Assembly (NCBI RefSeq): GCF_014642675.1
Contig: NZ_BMIS01000007.1
Location: 62,001 to 126,000 of the forward strand
DNA length: 64,000 bases
DNA from: Nesterenkonia cremea
GTDB taxonomy: Bacteria; Actinomycetota; Actinomycetes; Actinomycetales; Micrococcaceae
Reading direction: 5' to 3'
Positions 59,130 to 64,000 of the stretch are shown here, piece after piece. The notes beneath the pieces are model-generated. The model had not been told where the DNA came from, ran no database searches, and saw only the letters and a list, made by a program, of their open reading frames with translations. How positions within the stretch are numbered: position 1 is the stretch's first letter; each line of letters opens with the position of its first letter. Position numbers and translations under genes: made by a program.

Positions 59130-59756
59130 ATGACTCTTAGCTTTCCGTTCCTGATGTTCCAGGGCCGCGCCCAGGAAGCGATCGATCACTACCTGGAGAC
59201 CTTCCCGGACGCAGAGCTCCTCGCGATCCAGCACCATCTCGAGGGAACTGAGATCTTCGACCCTGCCACGGAGCAGGCCGAAGATGACGAGACTGGTCAG
59301 GAGCCGGAGGGCTCGGAGCAGGACGCCGGCGAGGAGCCCGAGGAGGATGCCGAGAAAGACTCTGAGGATGAGTCGGCTGATGAGGCTGCGGACCCGGCTG
59401 ACGAGGCCGCCGAGGCGGACTCAGACGAGGAGTCTGAGGAGCCGCCGGTGCTGGTGGCCACGGCGCAGCTGAAGATCGGCAGCCAGGTGCTGATGCTCCA
59501 GGACAGCCTGGTCAAGCACACGTTCACCTTCACCCCGTCCACCTCGATCGCCGTGGTGGTGGACTCCGCCTCCGAGTTCGACCACATCGTGGACAAGCTC
59601 GCCGAGGGCGGGCAGTATCTGATGGAGCCGGGCAGCTACGACTTCGCCCAGAACTACGCCTGGGTCACCGACCGCTTCGGCTTCTCCTGGCAGGTCAACC
59701 ACCCGCTGAGCACCCCCGAGGAGACCACCCAGGCCAAAGCCCCCGAGTGGGGCTGA
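59130..59756 (+). CDS. VOC/PhnB-like protein with an acidic insert
   Basis: A 208-residue vicinal-oxygen-chelate family protein of the PhnB/3-demethylubiquinone type. The N-terminus (FPFLMFQGRAQEAIDHYLETFPDAELL) and C-terminal half (VATAQLKIGSQVLMLQDS, SIAVVVDSASEFDHIVDKL, YAWVTDRFGFSWQVNH) are typical when split. A 60-residue almost pure Asp/Glu insert (about residues 45-108) separates the two. The insert is unusual in length and points to a salt-adapted host. TACGCT lies 6 nt before ATG (leaderless pattern). The reaction is unknown. Confidence 0.85.
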   Translation: MTLSFPFLMFQGRAQEAIDHYLETFPDAELLAIQHHLEGTEIFDPATEQAEDDETGQEPEGSEQDAGEEPEEDAEKDSEDESADEAADPADEAAEADSDEESEEPPVLVATAQLKIGSQVLMLQDSLVKHTFTFTPSTSIAVVVDSASEFDHIVDKLAEGGQYLMEPGSYDFAQNYAWVTDRFGFSWQVNHPLSTPEETTQAKAPEWG

Positions 59757-59802
59757 GGCGGGGGTTGGGACCGCTGGGGATGTGAGTCTCCTCCCATCTC
59801 AG

Positions 59803-59808
59803 TTGACA
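59803..59808 (+). promoter_or_regulatory. Possible -35 element before WXG-like gene
   Basis: A perfect TTGACA at 59803 lies 63 nt before the start of the WXG-like gene. A -10 could be within ATGATGAAT, but it is weak. Confidence 0.3.
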
Positions 59809-59870
59809 CAGAACCGTCACACATGATGAATCTGTCGAGGCAGATTTTTCGTCAGGGGTGATTCATCGCC

Positions 59871-60236
59871 ATGGCTACATTCAGCGTCGACGTCTCAGCG
59901 GCCGCTGAAACACTGAACAGCACAGCGGGGAAACTCGAGGACCTGCCGGAACACCTCGAGGAGCTGGATACCGGGTTGCAGAATGCGCAGACTGCCTGCG
60001 GCGATGGCGTGTCTGCTCCCGTGATCGAGGCCCTCACCAACTGGTGGACAGAATCAGCAGAGGGCCACATCAGCAAAGTGACCGCAGGCTCTTCCAACGC
60101 CATCACCTTCACCGGAGAAGCCCTGGAGCACTACTGGAACGGCGATGAAGAGATGGCCGTGGAAGCGGAGGCACCGCCCACCAGGTCGAACCCATCGACT
60201 CGGTCAACGGCAGCTGACCACACAGGGGACGCTTGA
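59871..60236 (+). CDS. WXG100-like small helical protein, possible type VII substrate
   Basis: A 121-residue protein with a helix-turn-helix-hairpin look: a first helix (VDVSAAAETLNSTAGKLEDL), a NWWTES turn-like motif at about residue 58, and a second helix. The arrangement resembles WXG100/Esx-type proteins, but the core spacing is looser. The C-terminus is acidic then Thr/Ser-rich. Its stop is directly followed by the ATG of the next ORF (60237), so they are an operon. No Esx secretion machinery (EccC and others) is in the window. Confidence 0.6.
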   Translation: MATFSVDVSAAAETLNSTAGKLEDLPEHLEELDTGLQNAQTACGDGVSAPVIEALTNWWTESAEGHISKVTAGSSNAITFTGEALEHYWNGDEEMAVEAEAPPTRSNPSTRSTAADHTGDA

Positions 60237-60503
60237 ATGACTGCAGAATCTGTTGCCGGACTGGCCGACGATCAGTGCTGGGGATACGGCGAACAGACCG
60301 GGTTGGCGTTCGACGCCGGACTTACCATGGCCAATCCAGAGAGCCTGAGGACGGCTGCCGGCAAGATCTCGGATGGGGCCTCCGACGTAGACTCCGACAT
60401 CTCCCAGGCCAAAGGCACTTGGCGCCGGCTTCCCAGGCGAGGTCTTCTACCCATAAGAAGCTCCTCCTCAGGGCTGATCCACGCCGGCCCCGCCGCCCGA
60501 TAG
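60237..60503 (+). pseudogene. Truncated probable type VII effector N-terminus
   Basis: An 88-residue open frame whose first 65 residues look like the start of a WXG/LXG-type effector (ANPESLRTAAGKISDGASDV, DISQAKGTWRRL) but which then runs into a basic, Ser-rich, out-of-family tail (RRGLLPIRSSSSGL) and stops. The reading after GTWRRL suggests a frameshift or deletion that removed the toxin part. Only 10 nt separate it from the pseudouridine synthase, and TAGGCT of that gene's start overlaps the stop region. Best read as a decayed effector. Confidence 0.6.
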
Positions 60504-60513
60504 GCTGACGCTG

Positions 60514-61554
60514 ATGTCTCAGCGATCGCCTCTCCCGGTCCGCAACGGGGTCAACGCCACCCGACTGCGCCTCCCCCTCAGCGGGCCCTGGGAGACCATC
60601 CACGACTACGTCCTGGAGAAGTTCGGGCATATCGACCACGGCGGCATCACTGAGCGCTTCCTACAGGGCGAGGTCGTCGACGCCGACGGCACCCCGCTGA
60701 GCACCAGCACTCCCCTGGGTGCGGCCGAGTTCCTCTGGTACTACCGCTCCGCCGGCGTCGAGACTCCCCTGCCGGTCACCGAAGAGATCCTCTTCGAGGA
60801 TGAGCACCTCATCGCGGTGGACAAGCCACATTTCCTGCCCACCACCCCGGCCGGAAAATACGTCCAGGAATCCCTGCTCGTGCGCCTGCGCAACCGCCTG
60901 GACCAGCCGGACCTCATCCCCATCCATCGCCTGGACCGGGGCACCGCCGGCGTCGTGCTGCTCTCCAAGGAGCCCAGCACGCGCGGAGCGTATCAGCTGC
61001 TCTTCGAGAACCGCGCAGTCTCCAAGACCTACGAATGCGTCAGCGCCCTCCCCGCCGGAACTGACCCGCAGGCTCTGGCCGCGCGCTTCCCGCTGAGTGT
61101 GCGCAGCCGCATCCATAAGACCAAAGGTGTGGTCGTCTCCGAGCGGGTGGCCTACGACGTCGCCGACTCCGGCAAGCGCCCCCAGGACCGCCGCGCGCCC
61201 AAGAAGGGCCGACGCCGCACCACCCCCATCCCCGGCGCCAACTCCTCCTCCCTGGTGGAGCTGCTGGCCACCGGGCCCAGGCCGAACGGCCAGAGCACCG
61301 GTGCCGCCGGCGTCGGGCACTTCCACCTGACCCCGCACACCGGAAAGACCCACCAGCTGCGGATCCACATGGCCCTGCTGGGACTGGGCATCCTGCATGA
61401 CCGGTTCTATCCCGAACTGCTCGACGACGCCCCCGACGACTTCGAGGCACCGCTGCAGCTGCTGGCCAAGACGCTGAGCTTCACCGACCCGATCACCGGA
61501 GAGCACCGCACCTTCACCTCCCGCCGACGCCTGCAGGAGGCACCCGATGAATGA
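60514..61554 (+). CDS. RluA-family RNA pseudouridine synthase
   Basis: A 346-residue enzyme isomerising uridine in rRNA or tRNA. The catalytic motif is HRLDRGTAGVV, with the nucleophilic Asp. FEDEHLIAVDKPHFLP and HFHLTPHTGKTHQLRIHMALLG (split) are further family blocks. An N-terminal S4-like region is not obvious. TAGGCT lies 7 nt before ATG. The stop overlaps the DedA gene by 8 nt. Which RluA subgroup and which target cannot be told. Confidence 0.92.
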   Translation: MSQRSPLPVRNGVNATRLRLPLSGPWETIHDYVLEKFGHIDHGGITERFLQGEVVDADGTPLSTSTPLGAAEFLWYYRSAGVETPLPVTEEILFEDEHLIAVDKPHFLPTTPAGKYVQESLLVRLRNRLDQPDLIPIHRLDRGTAGVVLLSKEPSTRGAYQLLFENRAVSKTYECVSALPAGTDPQALAARFPLSVRSRIHKTKGVVVSERVAYDVADSGKRPQDRRAPKKGRRRTTPIPGANSSSLVELLATGPRPNGQSTGAAGVGHFHLTPHTGKTHQLRIHMALLGLGILHDRFYPELLDDAPDDFEAPLQLLAKTLSFTDPITGEHRTFTSRRRLQEAPDE

Positions 61555-62173
61555 GCTGGGCGACGCTTCCCTCTACGAGACCTGGGGCTTCTGGTACTTC
61601 CTCTTCCAGGCGGTGGCCGTGGCGCTGACCGCCTTCGTCCCGCCCTTCCCCTCCGAGGTCATGGTGATCGCCTCCGGGACGATGGCCGCCGACGGGATCG
61701 TGCCCCTGAGCCTGGTGCTGGCAGTGACCTTCCTGGGTTGCCTGCTCGGAGACCTGGGCGTCTACGCGCTCTTCCGCTACCAGTTCATCCGGGTGCTCTA
61801 CCGCTGGCGATGGGGCCGACGCCTCCACCGGAAGATGCTGCGCGTCTCCATCCGCGCAGGCGGCGCCTCCACCTGGGTGGGGCTGCTGCTGATCCGCGGA
61901 GTCCCCGGCGGACGATCCGCCTCCATGGCCACTGCCGGGATGATGCGGCTGCGCTGGCGCGGGCTGATCCCGCTGGCGCTGGCCGGCGCGGTGATCTGGA
62001 CCATATGGCTGGTCGGATTAGGTTACATTACGGGAACAACTACCGGGCTTCCCCCGTGGGCGAGCACAGTGGCGGCAGTCGTTGTGGGTACCCTAGTTGG
62101 GTTGATCATCGCGATGATCGTCGCCCGAGCGCGGCGTAGGCGAACACCCCACCGATCCGCAGAGGGAGCGTAG
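61547..62173 (+). CDS. DedA-family (VTT domain) membrane protein
   Basis: A 208-residue polytopic protein of the DedA/SNARE-associated family, linked to lipid-carrier flipping in other bacteria. The VTT core is seen as PPFPSEVMVIASGTMAADG, LGCLLGDLGVYALF and RGVPGGRSASMATAGMMRL. It overlaps the pseudouridine synthase by 8 nt and is followed by another membrane gene 3 nt later. C-terminal Arg-rich tail. Confidence 0.87.
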   Translation: MNELGDASLYETWGFWYFLFQAVAVALTAFVPPFPSEVMVIASGTMAADGIVPLSLVLAVTFLGCLLGDLGVYALFRYQFIRVLYRWRWGRRLHRKMLRVSIRAGGASTWVGLLLIRGVPGGRSASMATAGMMRLRWRGLIPLALAGAVIWTIWLVGLGYITGTTTGLPPWASTVAAVVVGTLVGLIIAMIVARARRRRTPHRSAEGA

Positions 62174-62176
62174 CAC

Positions 62177-63652
62177 TTGAGCGAGAGGTCGGCTGAGACG
62201 TCATCGTCGGCTGACGAGTCTGCCCCTGCGGAAGAGACCTCCATGGACAGCACTCCTCCCGGCGCCCCCACCTCAAGGGAGAACTCCGCGCCGGAGGAGG
62301 CAGGTTCGGAGAAGACCCAGATCCTTCCTCCCATCACCGACGAGGACGACGCCGAGACCGCGCCCAAGCTCTCCCTTCCCAAGCCCCCGCCGCCGGAGAC
62401 CCGTCCGGAGCGCGACTGGGTGGGCCTCGCTGACGAGGAGAAGACCGAGGATCCCGACTCTGAGGATGCCGAGACTGAGGGCGTCGAGACTGAGGGCGCG
62501 CCCGAGGCTCCCGCCGATAAGCCGGCCTCCGAAGAGCCCGGCCCGGTTCCGCCGCCGCCGGCACAGCGTGAGCGCAGCGCCCGGGACCAGCGCCCTCTGC
62601 CCTGGGATCCTGATGCTCCACGGGCCGGCCGCGTGCGCCCCGACGCCGACGCCGACCGTCGCCGCGAGATCATCCTGGAGAAGGCCTCTGCCATCGAGGC
62701 CGCCACCGCCGCATCCCCGGACGCCTCCCCGGACGAGGCCGGCGACGAGGAGGATGACCTCTACACCTACATCCCGCCGTATAGCCTGCCCTCCCGGGAT
62801 CCGGATCCGCCGGCGCAGAAGAGCGACTTCCACCGTCAGATCTTCGTGAGCATCGGCGCGGTCGCCTCCTTCATCACTATGCTCTGGATGTTCGGCGCCT
62901 TCGGACAGCAGGCCATCCTGGGCGGCGGTGCACTGGATGAGCTGCTCGAGGGCTGGTACTCGGGCGAGCAGGCGCTGCTCTCCCCGGACGCGAACTTCTT
63001 CTGGCTCTGGCCCGTGGTGGTCAGCGCGATCATCGCCCACACCGTCTTCCAGTGGCAGAGCACGCAGAAGTCCACACCGCGCCAGCAGCGTTCCGGCTGG
63101 CGGATCGGCCTGGCGTCCCTGCTGATGCTGGTCTGGACCGCCGCCGTCTACGCCGAGCTGCTGACCGTGGCCGTGCTGGCCGCACTGGCCACGGCCCTAG
63201 CCCTGATGGATGCGGTGCGCCAGTTGAACTTCCACACGGCGCGCAGCAGCACCGAGCGCCGCCTCACCGACGCCACCGCCGGGCTCTTCGCCGGCTGGGC
63301 GCTGGTGTTGGCGATGGCCTCCGTCTCCGTATGGCTGACCGCGGTGGGGATCCGCATCCCGGGCGTCCCCGCCCTGCCGTGGGCCCTGATCGGTCTGCTG
63401 CTGTGCATCTGGGTGGGCGCGTTCTACTCCATGACCGAGCGCGGCCGGATCACCATCGCCATGGGCCTGGGCTGGGGCATGTTCTGGCTGATCTTCCCCC
63501 GCCTGCTCTCCGACCTGACCTCGGTAGGCGTGGCCATCGGCGCGGCCATGGGTGCCTTCATCGTCATCCTGGCCACCGAGTCCCGCCGTCACCGGATCAA
63601 CCACGCGGAGCGTCGCGCGGCCATGGGCCGTCCGGTCGAAGACATCATCTGA
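62177..63652 (+). CDS. Acidic-tailed multi-pass membrane protein of unknown function
   Basis: A 491-residue protein. The first about 210 residues are a disordered acidic/Pro-rich region (EDDAETAPKLSL, PPPPAQRER) with one possible FHA-type phospho-Thr site (SEKTQILPP). The rest has about seven helices, including FVSIGAVASFITMLWMFG and WALIGLLLCIWVGAFYSM. Length and layout fit an actinobacterial membrane protein of unknown role. The start is TTG 62177 with AGGGAG upstream, 3 nt after the DedA stop. Likely one transcript with the two upstream genes. Confidence 0.7.
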   Translation: MSERSAETSSSADESAPAEETSMDSTPPGAPTSRENSAPEEAGSEKTQILPPITDEDDAETAPKLSLPKPPPPETRPERDWVGLADEEKTEDPDSEDAETEGVETEGAPEAPADKPASEEPGPVPPPPAQRERSARDQRPLPWDPDAPRAGRVRPDADADRRREIILEKASAIEAATAASPDASPDEAGDEEDDLYTYIPPYSLPSRDPDPPAQKSDFHRQIFVSIGAVASFITMLWMFGAFGQQAILGGGALDELLEGWYSGEQALLSPDANFFWLWPVVVSAIIAHTVFQWQSTQKSTPRQQRSGWRIGLASLLMLVWTAAVYAELLTVAVLAALATALALMDAVRQLNFHTARSSTERRLTDATAGLFAGWALVLAMASVSVWLTAVGIRIPGVPALPWALIGLLLCIWVGAFYSMTERGRITIAMGLGWGMFWLIFPRLLSDLTSVGVAIGAAMGAFIVILATESRRHRINHAERRAAMGRPVEDII

Positions 63653-63685
63653 TCCGCTCCCCCGGTGATCAGTAGACTGGCTGGC

Positions 63686-64000
63686 ATGCTCTGGCTCATC
63701 ACCGCGAAGGTCCTCCTGGCCGTAGGGATCTATGCCCTGACCGCCGGTGCGCTGAGCATCGCCGGCCAGCAGCCGCTGAGCTGGTTCCCCGGCTGGACCC
63801 AGGCCCCCGCGGGAGTGATCGGCAAGGCCCGCGCCCGCTCCTTCAAGGCTGAGACGCTTCGCCACAACGACTACGGCTCCGCGTTCATCGCCCCGCTCCA
63901 GGGCGGGAAGTGGCGCGTGGTGGTCCCCTCCCGGCATTTCGAGACCGTAGTCTCCGGGGATAAGGACCAGGCGGTCTCCACCGCGGTGACCCGCGCACAG
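63686..64000 (+). CDS. Membrane-associated protein, 3'-truncated by window edge
   Basis: An open frame of 105 codons that runs off the window. It begins MLWLITAKVLLAVGIYALTA, an N-terminal hydrophobic segment, followed by a soluble part (SWFPGWTQAP, YGSAFIAPLQGGKWRVVVPS). TAGACT lies 7 nt before ATG 63686, as for several leaderless genes here. Family not recognised. Confidence 0.55.
   Translation, partial: MLWLITAKVLLAVGIYALTAGALSIAGQQPLSWFPGWTQAPAGVIGKARARSFKAETLRHNDYGSAFIAPLQGGKWRVVVPSRHFETVVSGDKDQAVSTAVTRAQ

Overview
This is a GC-rich actinobacterial chromosome segment, most like the Micrococcales/Micrococcaceae. A halotolerant genus such as Nesterenkonia would fit, but that is inference. 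Support comes from the gene set: Lsr2, GuaB3 beside GuaB, RamB beside aceA, BioYMN with a BioQ-like operator, groESL under two CIRCE operators, LAxTG-type cell-wall anchors, and many leaderless TANNNT-N6-ATG starts. Secreted and surface proteins carry strongly acidic linkers, and there is a glycine-betaine importer; both fit a salt-adapted lifestyle. No rRNA operon, CRISPR array, prophage or plasmid origin was seen. Two tRNA genes (Arg-ACG, Ser-CGA) and the 4.5S SRP RNA are present.

Layout. 1-4.9 kb: a 5'-truncated DASS carboxylate transporter and a D-2-hydroxyacid dehydrogenase, convergent with an ascorbate-type PTS (EIIC, EIIA-EIIB fusion). 4.9-6.9 kb: an accessory patch with a duplicated, diverged tail of pckG plus its terminator, an IS256-like end remnant, and a complete ISL3-family element (5251-6736). 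7-14.5 kb: pckG, a lipoprotein, tRNA-Arg, a SixA-like phosphatase, a receiver-less winged-helix regulator, upp/tadA (divergent, leaderless), an SRAP protein, a divergent Lsr2 and tRNA-Ser. 14.6-20.2 kb: two large secreted wall-anchored enzymes, a 5'-nucleotidase and an ExeM/NucH-type nuclease. Together they could turn extracellular DNA into nucleosides and phosphate. 20.4-25.8 kb: guaB3/guaB, then a sulfur module (YeeE/YedE transporter and membrane-anchored rhodanese).

26-41 kb: a SurA-like lipoprotein, groES-groEL, two MFS exporters (one with a divergent TetR regulator and paired operators), a phosphonate/phosphite-type ABC importer (phnD-phnC-fused phnE), a glycine-betaine ABC importer, and a CitM-type citrate transporter. 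41.4-45.2 kb: RamB, aceA (isocitrate lyase) and, where aceB would be expected, a 200-residue open reading frame. It looks like a shortened malate synthase A lacking the metal-binding and catalytic half. This is the most unusual gene in the window.

45-51 kb: a collagen-like acidic membrane protein with a duplicated C-terminal module, a 53-nt near-perfect hairpin, small membrane proteins, a LytR_C protein, a membrane-anchored thermonuclease, and bioY-bioM-bioN co-transcribed with a MOSC-domain gene. 51.3-64 kb: SRP RNA, gdhA (lower GC), rlmH, an F420-type NADP-binding protein, the very large helicase Lhr, a VOC protein, a WXG-like protein followed by a truncated probable type VII effector, a pseudouridine synthase, a DedA protein, an acidic multi-pass membrane protein and a 3'-truncated ORF.

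Functional theme: uptake and use of organic acids (DASS, citrate, glyoxylate shunt, PEPCK gluconeogenesis) together with scavenging of phosphorus (nuclease, nucleotidase, Phn), sulfur (YeeE/rhodanese) and biotin. Identities and alignments were read by eye; no database search or structure prediction was run.
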